DNA of 64,000 bases from Pseudomonas extremorientalis (GCF_001870465.1 NZ_MDGK01000063.1:171745-235744); one strand, 5' to 3'. Shown: positions 42,609-51,591, counted from the first letter of the stretch. Numbers and translations are program-made. Notes: a model not told the origin generated them from the sequence alone.

Positions 42609-43574
42609 CTACCGACCTGCGGGCCACACCCACTTCGGGATCAGCCGCACATAAATCAACTCCCCGGCCAGTTCGACCAGGGTTTGCAGGATCACCGCCG
42701 TCGCCGCCAACCCGCGCACATCCTCGGGAAGGGCCAGCGCCAAGGGCAGCACCACCAACGAATTGCGCGTCGATGCGCTGAATGTTACCGCCCGTGCCGT
42801 TGCGGCCGGGAGCGCAAACAGCCGCGACGCCAGCGCACCCATCAACGGCGCCAACAGCAGAAAGCCGATATACACCGGAATCACCGGCAACAGCAGGTTG
42901 ATATCCCGCACCACGGAAGTGATTTGCGAACCGATCACCACAAACAACACCAGCGCCATCGCCGGCACGGGCAGCCACGCCCAGGCGCTGCTCCACGCGT
43001 TGACGACAGATGATCGCCGCGCCAGGGAAGTCGTGAGCACTGCCAGAATCATCGGCATCACAATCAACGACAGGAATGCTTCGACAAATGGTCCCACCTC
43101 CACCACGACCTCAGACTGCGGCCCCAGCATCAACCCCAAGTACAACGGCAACAGCGCCAACTGCAGCAGCAACAGCACCGGCGTCGCCGCCAGCATCAGC
43201 CGCGAATCGCCCTTGCCGATATGCGTAAACACCACCACGTAGTCGATGCAAGGCGTCAGCAACACCAACAACGCCCCCACCAGCAACGCCGGGCGCCCGA
43301 CCAGGCTTTGGGTCAGCGCCCACACCAGCAAGGGCACCAGGATGAAGTTGGCCAGCAGCAATGCCGACAGGAAGCGCTTGTTACCCAAGCCTTGACGCAG
43401 GTCCAGAAACGGTATTTGCAGGAACATCGCGTACATCAGCACGGCGATGGCGGGGGTGACCAGTGCGCTGAGATCGTGGGCGAATGAAAGGGGAAGCAGA
43501 CCGAAAACGACGGCCAGAAACACAGTGACGAGGTAGATCGGAATCTGGTTGTGTTCGAGGGCATCGCGGGTCAT
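42609..43574 (-). CDS. BASS-superfamily transporter (arsenic-resistance/bile acid:Na+ symporter like)
   Basis: 321 residues with about ten membrane segments, beginning IYLVTVFLAVVFGLLPLSFA. The ALLVLLTPCIDYVVVFTHIG segment carries the membrane Cys typical of ACR3-type arsenite permeases and TFSASTRNSLVVLPLALAL the second discontinuous-helix motif. No arsR or arsC is adjacent, so an arsenic role is not supported by context; other organic or metalloid anions are possible. Divergent from the alpha/beta hydrolase gene across a region with two inverted repeats. Confidence 0.85.
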   Translation of the reverse strand: MTRDALEHNQIPIYLVTVFLAVVFGLLPLSFAHDLSALVTPAIAVLMYAMFLQIPFLDLRQGLGNKRFLSALLLANFILVPLLVWALTQSLVGRPALLVGALLVLLTPCIDYVVVFTHIGKGDSRLMLAATPVLLLLQLALLPLYLGLMLGPQSEVVVEVGPFVEAFLSLIVMPMILAVLTTSLARRSSVVNAWSSAWAWLPVPAMALVLFVVIGSQITSVVRDINLLLPVIPVYIGFLLLAPLMGALASRLFALPAATARAVTFSASTRNSLVVLPLALALPEDVRGLAATAVILQTLVELAGELIYVRLIPKWVWPAGR

Positions 43575-43658
43575 AAGATGGTCTAGTCGAATCGAAAGAG
43601 TGCAAGGTTATGCATCTACCGGCTCCAGGTCGAGCGACGCAAGCAGGCGATCCAATCC

Positions 43659-43683
43659 GTCATTTGATAAACCACCAAATGAC
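43659..43683. promoter_or_regulatory. Inverted repeat, possible operator
   Basis: GTCATTTG and CAAATGAC are perfect 8-bp arms with a 9-base spacer. A second dyad, GTTTCT/AGAAAC with a 9-base A-rich spacer, lies at 43712-43732. Both are in the divergent promoter region of the BASS transporter and the hydrolase; no regulator gene is next to them. Confidence 0.45.
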
Positions 43684-43752
43684 AGCGCAAGTGCTGGCAA
43701 ACTGAGCAATTGTTTCTAAAAAAACAAGAAACCGATCGAGGTCGAGAAACCA

Positions 43753-44730
43753 ATGAATTTGAACGACGCCTCTTTACCATTGCCTCCAGCCCCGTCTGCA
43801 CGCGATCACAGCGAACCCTTCAAGGAACCCGCCGCCGACGGCCATATCCTGGGCGGCTTCGCCTGGCGCCATATCAGGACCGATCCCACACGCCCGGTGG
43901 TGATCATCAACGCCGCCACCTCCGTACGCTGCCGCCACTACGCTCGCTTCGCCGACTACCTGTTCGCCAACGGCTTCGATGTCCTCACCTACGACTACCG
44001 TGGCATCGGCGAATCCCGCAACGGCTCGCTGCGCCACTTCAAGGCCTCGTGGTCGGATTGGGGCGTGCTGGATTTCGAGGCGATGCTCACGCGTGCGCAA
44101 CGGGAGTTCCCAGGGCAGCCGATTGACGTAGTCGGCCACAGCTTTGGCGGTTGCGCGGCAGGACTCGCGGCGTCGGGTGCTGTTATTCGACGGATCGTCA
44201 CGGTGGGCGCACAGTTCGCCTACTGGCGCGATTACGCACCGAGCGGACGCTGGCGCATGTTTGCCAAATGGCATGTGGTAATGCCGCTGCTGACGGCACT
44301 GTGCGGATACTTCCCCGGCAAGCGCCTGGGCTGGCTGGAAGATACGCCAGCCGGCGTAGTGCGCGACTGGAGCATGCCGACGCCCCGATATGAAACACGC
44401 CCCAGCGGTCGAGCGCTGGGCAACCTGCCCTTCAGCCGCGTGAAGGCGCAGATACTGGCGATCAGCATCACGGATGACCCCTTCGGCACCGTGGCGGCCA
44501 TCGAGCGGTTGCTGGGTTATTTTGACGGCAGCGAGCGTACGCACCTGCGCATAGCGCCGGAAGATATCGGCGAAAACCAGGTCGGGCATTTCGCCTTTTT
44601 CCGCAGCGAATATCAGGACCGTTTATGGCCGATTGCATTGGCGTGGCTTCAAAACGGTCAATTGGCCGCAGATACCCTTGGGATTTCCCCCAACCTGCGC
44701 TTCAATACTCCCCCCGATCCAGAACCCTAG
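43753..44730 (+). CDS. Alpha/beta-fold hydrolase
   Basis: 325 residues. The nucleophile elbow VVGHSFGGCAAGL places Ser130; the oxyanion region is VVIINAATSVRCRHYARFAD near residue 50, DYRGIGESRNGS follows, the acid is probably in SITDDPFGT and the base His in NQVGHFAFF near the C-terminus. There is no signal peptide. It resembles the COG4757 group of predicted hydrolases; the substrate is not known. GAGG stands 11 bases before the ATG. A small downstream gene follows after 12 bases, likely co-transcribed. Confidence 0.85.
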   Translation: MNLNDASLPLPPAPSARDHSEPFKEPAADGHILGGFAWRHIRTDPTRPVVIINAATSVRCRHYARFADYLFANGFDVLTYDYRGIGESRNGSLRHFKASWSDWGVLDFEAMLTRAQREFPGQPIDVVGHSFGGCAAGLAASGAVIRRIVTVGAQFAYWRDYAPSGRWRMFAKWHVVMPLLTALCGYFPGKRLGWLEDTPAGVVRDWSMPTPRYETRPSGRALGNLPFSRVKAQILAISITDDPFGTVAAIERLLGYFDGSERTHLRIAPEDIGENQVGHFAFFRSEYQDRLWPIALAWLQNGQLAADTLGISPNLRFNTPPDPEP

Positions 44731-44742
44731 GACGCCAACCCC

Positions 44743-45156
44743 ATGGCCTCGCCGAACAAGCAGCAAAAACGCGCCCACCGGGCAAAGGCCAAGGCCAAGC
44801 AGAACCGCACCCAGCGCGCCGTCGCGACCAAACCGGATGCGTTTGCCGGCGATGACAGCCGCATTGACTTGGAGTCGGTGGATTTGACGGAGATGTTTGT
44901 CGAGATGCGCACTGCAGGCGAAACCAGCCAGCAGGCGTTGTGCACGGCATTCCTGGCGCACCCGTTGTTGGCGCTGGTGCTGGAGCAGGAAGGTGAAGAG
45001 CAAGCCACCGATTTCATCCTGGCGGCGCTGATCGAGTATCGACAGTGGGCGACGGATACCGATGATGAGGCGGCTGCATTGGCGTGGATCGAGTCGCCGC
45101 AGTTCCAGGCCGATTACGTCGCGGCGTCTCAGGCGCTGATCACCCCGGAAGCCTGA
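44743..45156 (+). CDS. Conserved hypothetical protein with basic N-terminus (137 aa)
   Basis: The first 25 residues are strongly basic (SPNKQQKRAHRAKAKAKQNR), followed by an acidic linker (FAGDDSRIDLESVDLTEMF) and an alpha-helical C-terminal part rich in Ala, Glu and Gln. No catalytic or metal motif, signal or membrane segment is visible. The basic tail may bind nucleic acid or ribosome, but that is only an inference from charge. It probably shares a transcript with the hydrolase gene; a REP hairpin follows the stop. Confidence 0.75.
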   Translation: MASPNKQQKRAHRAKAKAKQNRTQRAVATKPDAFAGDDSRIDLESVDLTEMFVEMRTAGETSQQALCTAFLAHPLLALVLEQEGEEQATDFILAALIEYRQWATDTDDEAAALAWIESPQFQADYVAASQALITPEA

Positions 45157-45168
45157 CGCGAAAACAAA

Positions 45169-45192
45169 GTGGGAGGGGCTTGCCCCTCCCAC
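45169..45192. repeat. Single REP hairpin between convergent genes
   Basis: GTGGGAGGGGC and GCCCCTCCCAC form a perfect stem. It lies six bases before the end of the convergent permease gene and could terminate both directions. Confidence 0.88.
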
Positions 45193-45198
45193 ATTGGG

Positions 45199-46590
45199 TC
45201 AGTTAAGTACCGCAGCCCCCACTCGCTGCGCCTTGCGGCGACTCGCCACCAGCAGGCCCGCCGCCACTACCAGCAAGCTCAGCACACCGGTCGCAATGAT
45301 CTCGACCCGATGCGCTTCCTGGAACAGCATGATGGTCAACGTCCCCACGATGAACACCATCACCGCGTAGGTCAGGCCAGGGAACAGCCACATCTTGAAG
45401 ACAATCTTCTCGCCCGCCGCCGTGCGCTTCTGGCGCATGCGCAGTTGCGATACTGCGATCACCAGGTACACCAGCAGCGCGATGGCGCCGGAGCTGGCCA
45501 GCAGGAACTCGAACACCGCCGCCGGGGCCACGTAGTTGGCGAAGACCGCCAGGAACGCCGCACCGGTGGACAACAACACCGCCCAGTAGGGCGTGCCGCT
45601 CTTGTTGGTACGCTTGGCCACGGCCGGTGCATCACCGCGACGGCCCAGGGAGAACAGCATGCGCGAAGCGGTATACAGCGCCGAGTTCAAGCAACTGGTC
45701 ACGGCCACCAGTACCACCAGGTCGACGATCAGCTTGGCATTCGGGATACCCATGCGTTCCAGCACGGTCTGGTAGGAACCCACGGCCGCGAGGGTCGGAT
45801 CGTTCCAAGGCACCAGGGACACCACGATGAAGATCGACAGCAGGTAGAACAAACCAATCCGCCAGATCACCGAGTTGGTGGCCTTGGTGATTTGCTGACC
45901 TGGGTTCTTCGATTCAGCGGCGGCGATGGTGACGATCTCGGTACCCATGAACGAGAACATGGTGGTCAGGATCGCAGCCAGTACGGCGCCCATGCCGTTT
46001 GGCATAAAGCCCTGGGTATCGAACAGATGGGAAACACCGCTGACCTGGCTGGTCGGCAGGAAACCGAAAATCGCGGCCAGGCCAAGGATCACAAAGCCTA
46101 CGATCGCCACGACCTTGATCAACGCGAACCAGAACTCGAACTCGCCGTAGTTCTTCACGCTGAACAGGTTGGTCGCCGTCAGCAGCAGGGTGATGATCAG
46201 GGTAAAGGCCCAGATAGCCACATCCGGGAACCAGGCATGCAGGATGGTCGCGGCGGCGTTGGCTTCCAACGGAATCACCAAGACCCAGAACCACCAGTAC
46301 AACCAGCCGATGGTGAAGCCGGCCCAATGGCCAATCGCACGGTCGGCATAAGTGGAGAACGAACCGGTGTCCGGCGACGCCACGGCCATTTCGGCCAGCA
46401 TGCGCATCACCAATACCACCAGCGTGCCCGCTGCGGCATACGCCAGCAGTACGGCCGGGCCGGCGGCAGCAATCGCGTGGCCGGAGCCTACAAACAGACC
46501 GGCACCGATGACGCCGGCAATCGACAGCATGGTGACGTGACGCGGTTTGAGCCCCTGTTCGAGGTCATTGGAGCTTTGCGTACTACTCAT
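45199..46590 (-). CDS. gabP: GabP-type amino acid permease (AAT/APC family)
   Basis: 463 residues from ATG 46590 (MSSTQSSNDLEQGLKPRHVT); the open frame further upstream reads non-conserved sequence. Twelve membrane segments begin with TMLSIAGVIGAGLFVGSGHA, the APC signature, and TM6-TM8 include FSFMGTEIVTIAAAESKNPG, the AAT family consensus. It is most like 4-aminobutyrate permeases but could carry another amino acid. No gabDT genes are adjacent. Confidence 0.85.
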   Translation of the reverse strand: MSSTQSSNDLEQGLKPRHVTMLSIAGVIGAGLFVGSGHAIAAAGPAVLLAYAAAGTLVVLVMRMLAEMAVASPDTGSFSTYADRAIGHWAGFTIGWLYWWFWVLVIPLEANAAATILHAWFPDVAIWAFTLIITLLLTATNLFSVKNYGEFEFWFALIKVVAIVGFVILGLAAIFGFLPTSQVSGVSHLFDTQGFMPNGMGAVLAAILTTMFSFMGTEIVTIAAAESKNPGQQITKATNSVIWRIGLFYLLSIFIVVSLVPWNDPTLAAVGSYQTVLERMGIPNAKLIVDLVVLVAVTSCLNSALYTASRMLFSLGRRGDAPAVAKRTNKSGTPYWAVLLSTGAAFLAVFANYVAPAAVFEFLLASSGAIALLVYLVIAVSQLRMRQKRTAAGEKIVFKMWLFPGLTYAVMVFIVGTLTIMLFQEAHRVEIIATGVLSLLVVAAGLLVASRRKAQRVGAAVLN

Positions 46591-47144
46591 TGACACACCT
46601 TTGCGAGGAATTGCGAAAACGGTCCACCCGGCCCGGGATCTTTCTCGTGAAAAGAAACCAACAGGGCGTTCTTTATTTTTTACGCAAGATTTGCGCCAAA
46701 ATGTTACAGAGCCACGATTGACGCGGGCTGTAGGTCGATTCAACAACCACCGCAAGTCATTGAGAACAATGGCATTCCGCTATAGCGTTACCGTGCGACT
46801 CACATTCAAGACGAATAAACGCACCATAAACACACACAAAAAGTACGTGACGCTCCATAAAAGGGCTGATAAGCACCGTTTGCCCGGTTAACCCTTCCAA
46901 CACCCGGCCAAAGCTGGCACCATCGCGCCCTTTTTTACGCAAAGCCTGCGGTTTTCCGGGTTCAAACGGTTGTTCGGTTGTTGATGGCGCGACACGCTGC
47001 TGTGCCGATGCGACACCCCGCCGCACACCATCGGTTTACCGCCGGCCGCGCTGTTGGCTGCCATCAGGACGCTATGCTAGCTTGGCGCCTCGCCAGGAAG
47101 GCGGCCCAACAGCAGGATTGCAACGAACACAATGAGGACCCCAC
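46591..47144. promoter_or_regulatory. Long divergent intergenic region, gabP and the ABC transporter
   Basis: 554 bases without a credible gene. It holds a 10-bp palindrome CGCTATAGCG at 46778-46787, an A/T-rich patch near 46670-46700, and toward the transporter a possible -10 box TATGCT at 47073-47078 with a poor -35. GAGGA precedes the transporter ATG. I see no clear sigma54 promoter or riboswitch fold. Confidence 0.4.
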
Positions 47145-47918
47145 ATGGCCGAGGCCACGCCCGCGCTTGAAATCCGCAACTTGCATAAACGCTATGGTGA
47201 GCTGGAGGTACTCAAAGGTATCTCGCTGACCGCTCGCGACGGCGATGTGATCTCGATCCTGGGTTCCTCCGGTTCCGGCAAGTCCACCTTCCTGCGCTGC
47301 ATCAACCTGCTGGAAAACCCGCACCAGGGCCAGATCCTGGTGGCCGGCGAAGAACTCAAGCTCAAGGCCGCGAAAAACGGCGAACTGATGGCCGCCGACG
47401 GCAAGCAGATCAACCGCCTGCGCAGCGAAATCGGTTTTGTGTTTCAAAACTTTAACCTGTGGCCGCACATGAGCATCCTCGACAACATCATCGAGGCCCC
47501 GCGCCGCGTGCTCGGCCAAAGCAAGGCCGAAGCCATCGAAGTCGCCGAAGCGCTGCTGGACAAGGTCGGCATTGCCGACAAGCGCCACGCCTACCCCGCG
47601 CAATTGTCCGGCGGCCAGCAACAACGGGCCGCCATCGCGCGCACCCTGGCGATGCAGCCCAAGGTCATCCTGTTCGACGAGCCCACTTCCGCGCTTGACC
47701 CGGAAATGGTTCAGGAAGTACTTAATGTGATCCGCGCGCTGGCCGAAGAAGGCCGCACCATGCTGCTGGTCACCCATGAAATGGGCTTCGCCCGTCAGGT
47801 GTCCAGTGAAGTGGTGTTCCTCCACCAGGGCCTGGTCGAAGAGCAAGGATCGCCACAGCAGGTGTTTGAAAACCCGCTTTCGGCGCGCTGCAAACAATTC
47901 ATGTCCAGCAACCGCTAA
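47145..47918 (+). CDS. Polar amino acid ABC transporter, ATP-binding subunit (HisP/GlnQ type)
   Basis: 257 residues with Walker A LGSSGSGKSTFLRCINLLE, Q-loop FVFQNFNLWPHMS, signature LSGGQQQRAAIARTLAM, Walker B VILFDEPTSALDPEMV and H-loop LLVTHEMGFARQ. It powers uptake of a polar, probably basic, amino acid. First gene of a four-gene plus-strand set equivalent in order to PA5152-PA5155. Confidence 0.95.
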   Translation: MAEATPALEIRNLHKRYGELEVLKGISLTARDGDVISILGSSGSGKSTFLRCINLLENPHQGQILVAGEELKLKAAKNGELMAADGKQINRLRSEIGFVFQNFNLWPHMSILDNIIEAPRRVLGQSKAEAIEVAEALLDKVGIADKRHAYPAQLSGGQQQRAAIARTLAMQPKVILFDEPTSALDPEMVQEVLNVIRALAEEGRTMLLVTHEMGFARQVSSEVVFLHQGLVEEQGSPQQVFENPLSARCKQFMSSNR

Positions 47919-47931
47919 CGGAGCAACATGC

Positions 47932-48684
47932 ATGCAGAACTATAAAAAATTCCTTCTGGCCGCGGCCGTCTCGATGGCGTTCAGCGCCACGGCCATGGCA
48001 GAAACCTTGAAAATGGGGATTGAAGCGGCCTACCCGCCGTTCAACAACAAAGACGCGAGCGGCAACGTGGTCGGCTTCGACAAAGACATCGGCGACGCCC
48101 TGTGCGCCAAGATGAAAGTCGAGAAGTGCGAAGTGTATGTGTCCGACTGGGACGGCATCATCCCGGCCCTGAACGCCAAGAAGTTCGACTTCCTGGTGTC
48201 CTCGCTGTCGATCACCGACGAGCGCAAGCAGGCCGTCGACTTCACCGACCCGTACTACTCCAACAAGCTGCAATTCATCGCGCCTAAAGCCACCGCCGAC
48301 TTCAAGACTGACGCGGCGTACCTGAAAGGCAAGGTCATCGGTGCACAACGCGCGACGCTGGCCGGGACCTACCTGGAAGACAAGCTGCCTGAAACCGAAG
48401 CCAAGCTGTACGACACCCAGGAAAACGCCTACCTCGACCTGACCTCCGGTCGCCTGGATGGCATCCTCGCCGACAAGTACGTGCAGTACGAATGGCTCAA
48501 GAGCAAAGACGGTTCGGCCTACGAGTTCAAGGGCGACCCGGTTGTAGAAAGCGACAAGATCGGTATCGCCGTACGCAAGGGCGACCCACTGCGCGAGCGC
48601 CTGAACAAAGCCCTGGCAGAGATCAAGGCAGACGGCACCTACAAGAAGATCAACGACAAGTACTTCCCTTTCAGCATCGAATGA
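47932..48684 (+). CDS. Polar amino acid ABC transporter, periplasmic binding protein
   Basis: 250 residues from ATG 47932 with signal peptide (NYKKFLLAAAVSMAFSATAM, cut before AET). SBP family 3: LKMGIEAAYPPFNNKDASGN, VGFDKDIGDALCAKMKVEKC (Cys pair as in lysine/arginine/ornithine and histidine binding proteins), SDWDGIIPALNAKKFDFLVS. The conserved Cys pair and spacing suggest Arg/Lys/Orn or His as ligand. A strong hairpin follows its stop codon. Confidence 0.93.
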   Translation: MQNYKKFLLAAAVSMAFSATAMAETLKMGIEAAYPPFNNKDASGNVVGFDKDIGDALCAKMKVEKCEVYVSDWDGIIPALNAKKFDFLVSSLSITDERKQAVDFTDPYYSNKLQFIAPKATADFKTDAAYLKGKVIGAQRATLAGTYLEDKLPETEAKLYDTQENAYLDLTSGRLDGILADKYVQYEWLKSKDGSAYEFKGDPVVESDKIGIAVRKGDPLRERLNKALAEIKADGTYKKINDKYFPFSIE

Positions 48685-48700
48685 TCTGAACGGTATGCCC

Positions 48701-48730
48701 GACGCGCTCACCTGAGCGCGTCGGCTTTTT
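48701..48730 (+). terminator. Intra-operon hairpin after the binding-protein gene
   Basis: GACGCGCTCA and TGAGCGCGTC form a perfect 10-bp stem with a 2-base loop, followed by GGCTTTTTGC. It sits between the binding protein and first permease genes and should partially terminate transcription or protect the upstream message. Confidence 0.8.
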
Positions 48731-48758
48731 GCAATGCCTGCCGCGATATGAAAACACC

Positions 48759-49454
48759 ATGAATTTCGATCTCTACGGATTCGGCCCGGCGCTTGCCGCC
48801 GGCGCGCTGATGACCGTCAAACTGGCGCTCACGGCCCTGTGCCTGGGGTTGGTGCTCGGCCTTGCCGGGGCCTTGGCCAAGACTTCGCCGTACAAGCCGC
48901 TGCAATGGGTGGGCGGTGCGTATTCGACCATCGTGCGTGGCATTCCCGAATTGCTGTGGGTGCTGCTGATTTACTTCGGCACGGTCAACCTGATGCGTGC
49001 CCTCGGTGAGTTCTTCGGCAACCCCGACCTTTCCCTGAGTGCCTTCGCCGCCGGGGTCATTGCCCTGGGCCTGTGCTTTGGCGCCTACGCGACCGAAGTG
49101 TTCCGTGGCGCGATCCTCGCCATTCCCAAGGGCCACCGTGAAGCGGGTGTAGCCTTGGGGCTGTCGAAGTTCCGGATCTTCACCCGGCTGATCATGCCGC
49201 AGATGTGGCGCATCGCCCTGCCGGGCCTGGGCAACCTGTTCATGATCCTGATGAAGGACACCGCCCTCGTATCGGTGATCGGCCTGGAAGAAATCATGCG
49301 CCATGCGCAGATCGGCGTGACTGTCACCAAGCAGCCCTTCACCTTCTTCATGGTCGCCGCCTTCATGTACCTGGGCCTCACCGTGCTGGCCATGACCGGC
49401 ATGCACTTCCTGGAAAAACGCGCCGCCCGCGGCTTTGCAAGGAGCACCCAATGA
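48759..49454 (+). CDS. Polar amino acid ABC transporter, permease 1
   Basis: 231 residues from ATG 48759 (MNFDLYGFGPALAAGALMTV); the TTG at 48729 would put residues on the terminator hairpin. Five membrane segments and the EAA loop GAILAIPKGHREAGVALGLS are present. It is of the HisQ/GlnP type. No good Shine-Dalgarno is seen. The stop overlaps the next ATG by four bases. Confidence 0.92.
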   Translation: MNFDLYGFGPALAAGALMTVKLALTALCLGLVLGLAGALAKTSPYKPLQWVGGAYSTIVRGIPELLWVLLIYFGTVNLMRALGEFFGNPDLSLSAFAAGVIALGLCFGAYATEVFRGAILAIPKGHREAGVALGLSKFRIFTRLIMPQMWRIALPGLGNLFMILMKDTALVSVIGLEEIMRHAQIGVTVTKQPFTFFMVAAFMYLGLTVLAMTGMHFLEKRAARGFARSTQ

Positions 49455-50182
49455 GCGGCGACTACAGCTGGCTGGCGCATTTCGACCTGGGCCTGAACTG
49501 GGCCGTGATCATCAAGTGGCTGCCCAAGTTGGCCCAGGGCGCCATCATGACCCTGGAGCTGGTGGCCATTGCGGTGATCGCCGGCCTGTTGCTGGCGATC
49601 CCGCTGGGCATCGCCCGTTCCTCGCGCCGCTGGTACGTCAGCGCCCTGCCCTACGCCTATATTTTCTTCTTTCGTGGCACGCCGCTCCTGGTGCAGTTGT
49701 TCCTGGTGTACTACGGCCTGGCGCAGTTCGATTCAGTGCGCGCGAGCTTCATGTGGCCCTACCTGCGTGATCCCTTCTGGTGCGCCACCGCCACCATGAC
49801 CCTGCACACCGCCGCCTACATCGCCGAGATCCTGCGCGGCGCCATCCAGGCCATCCCGCCCGGCGAGATCGAAGCGGCGCGAGCCCTGGGCATGTCCAGG
49901 CCGAAGACGCTGTTCTACATCATCCTGCCGCGTGCCTCGCGCATCGGCCTGCCGGCGTACAGCAACGAAGTGATCCTGATGCTCAAGGCCAGCGCCCTGG
50001 CCAGTACCGTTACCCTGCTGGAATTGACCGGCATGGCACGGACCATCATTGCCCGTACCTACTTGCCGGTAGAGATTTTCTTCGCTGCGGGCCTGTTCTA
50101 CCTGTTGATGGCCTACGTGCTGGTACGCGCCTTCAAACTGCTGGAACGCTGGCTGCGCGTCGATGCCTGCCAAGGACGTTGA
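49451..50182 (+). CDS. Polar amino acid ABC transporter, permease 2
   Basis: 243 residues from ATG 49451, overlapping permease 1 (ATGA). HisM-type inner-membrane subunit: YAYIFFFRGTPLLVQLFLVY and the EAA loop GAIQAIPPGEIEAARALGMS. It pairs with permease 1 to form the channel. Its last 20 bases overlap the start of the methyltransferase gene. Confidence 0.93.
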   Translation: MSGDYSWLAHFDLGLNWAVIIKWLPKLAQGAIMTLELVAIAVIAGLLLAIPLGIARSSRRWYVSALPYAYIFFFRGTPLLVQLFLVYYGLAQFDSVRASFMWPYLRDPFWCATATMTLHTAAYIAEILRGAIQAIPPGEIEAARALGMSRPKTLFYIILPRASRIGLPAYSNEVILMLKASALASTVTLLELTGMARTIIARTYLPVEIFFAAGLFYLLMAYVLVRAFKLLERWLRVDACQGR

Positions 50183-51350
50183 GGCACGCTTCCAGGCGCT
50201 GGATGCGTTCCTGATCGAGCACCAAGGGCTGTGGAAACCACGGCCCTTTACTCATCTGCACTTGCCCTGGAAAACCCAGCACCCCGAACTCGCCCAGTGG
50301 CTGCGGCAACGCTCGCTGGACGATGCCGAAACCTGTCACAACCACCCCCATGACCTGCCGGCACCGGCGCCTTTTGCGCAGCTCGCCGCGCAAGCTCGCG
50401 CGCTCAGTGCTGTGGATAAGTTACCGACGCAGCCCCTGGCTCCCGCCCGCCATCGCCTGAATGTCGATGTTCCAGGTCGCAAGTGGGAACAGATTGAAGC
50501 CTTCGGCAGTACGCTGCAGTTTGCGCAAGCCCCCACCCACTGGCTGGACTGGTGTTCAGGCAAGGGCCACCTGGGTCGCCGGCTGTTGCAAGCCGATCAG
50601 GCCCTGACCTGCCTGGAATACGACCCGGCACTGATCGCGGCAGGTCAGGCCTTGAGCGATCACCATGGCCTGCCCGCCACCCATCGCCTGCAAGACGTGA
50701 TGGCCGATGTGGCGATCCACGCCGAACACACCCCCGTCGCCCTGCACGCCTGTGGCGACCTGCATGTGCGCCTGCTGCAACTGGCCAGCGCGGTCGGCTG
50801 CAAGCAGCTGGCGCTGGCGCCATGCTGCTACAACCGCATCACTGCCGACACCTACCAGCCACTGTCCAACGCAGGCCGTGCTTCAACCCTGCAACTGTCC
50901 ATCGATGACCTCGGCCTGCCGCTGAGCGAAACCGTCACCGCTGGCAAACGCGTGCGCTTGCAACGCGATACGTCCATGGCACGGCGCCTGGGTTTCGACC
51001 AACTGCAACGCGAACTGCGCGGCCTCGACGAATACCTGCCCACACCGTCCCTGCCTGCCCGTTGGCTGGACAAGTCCTTCGCCGATTACTGCCGGGAGCT
51101 GGCGAACCTCAAAGGGTTATCCACAGGTGAACAGGATTGGGCGGCGCTGGAGGCCCACGGCTGGCGCCGCCTGGCTGAGGTGAGAAACCTGGAATTGGTG
51201 CGTGGTCTGTTTCGGCGCCCGCTTGAGGTTTGGCTGGTGCTGGATCGGGCGTTGTTTCTCGGTGAGAACGGCTACAAGGTCGACGTAGGCACCTTCTGCG
51301 ATCCTGCACTGACGCCGCGCAACTTGATGGTGCTTGCCGAGCGCGATTAG
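50163..51350 (+). CDS. SAM-dependent methyltransferase (class I)
   Basis: 395 residues. A roughly 115-residue N-terminal extension rich in His and Pro precedes the Rossmann methyltransferase core: motif I LDWCSGKGHLGRRLLQ near 130, then LTCLEYDPALIAAGQ, ALHACGDLHVRLLQLA and LALAPCCYNRI. The HACG and APCCYNRI motifs belong to the methyltransferase-domain family represented by eukaryotic METTL25/RRNAD1-like proteins. The substrate is unknown. The start overlaps the permease gene by 20 bases, so it is expressed with the transporter operon. Confidence 0.87.
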   Translation: MPAKDVEARFQALDAFLIEHQGLWKPRPFTHLHLPWKTQHPELAQWLRQRSLDDAETCHNHPHDLPAPAPFAQLAAQARALSAVDKLPTQPLAPARHRLNVDVPGRKWEQIEAFGSTLQFAQAPTHWLDWCSGKGHLGRRLLQADQALTCLEYDPALIAAGQALSDHHGLPATHRLQDVMADVAIHAEHTPVALHACGDLHVRLLQLASAVGCKQLALAPCCYNRITADTYQPLSNAGRASTLQLSIDDLGLPLSETVTAGKRVRLQRDTSMARRLGFDQLQRELRGLDEYLPTPSLPARWLDKSFADYCRELANLKGLSTGEQDWAALEAHGWRRLAEVRNLELVRGLFRRPLEVWLVLDRALFLGENGYKVDVGTFCDPALTPRNLMVLAERD

Positions 51351-51408
51351 AGGGCAAAATTGTCGCAGTGCAGCCTGTGGATAACTCTGTTGATGGATTC
51401 TTTACGGA

Positions 51409-51433
51409 GCCTGTAGGCATCTGCGCTACAGGC
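51409..51433. terminator. Stem-loop between convergent methyltransferase and wssJ genes
   Basis: GCCTGTAG and CTACAGGC are perfect 8-bp arms with a 9-base loop. There is no adjacent T-run on either strand, so termination is only suggested by position. The rest of the 241-base gap shows nothing further. Confidence 0.4.
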
Positions 51434-51591
51434 CAAAAGCCGTACTGGTCATTTTTTGTTCACAAAATAAAATGCACGCAAAACAGGCAGTTGCAGCGTG
51501 ATGAGAAACGCTCCACAAAATGGCTGTTGGGTGACAGGTGCATCCAACCGATTGTGCATAAGCATCTGGGGTCAAGCGTATAACCAGCGCT

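Noticed and set aside
42609..43574. Arsenic resistance operon
   Set aside because: The transporter resembles ACR3, but no arsR, arsC or arsH is adjacent, so only the BASS family is called.
46915..46930. TGGCAC-led sigma54 candidate before the ABC transporter
   Set aside because: The position that must be GC reads CC, and the distance to the gene is over 200 bases.
46757..47026. Small minus-strand frame (89 codons) in the gabP/ABC intergenic region
   Set aside because: No ribosome binding site, signal or recognisable motif; composition is like non-coding sequence.
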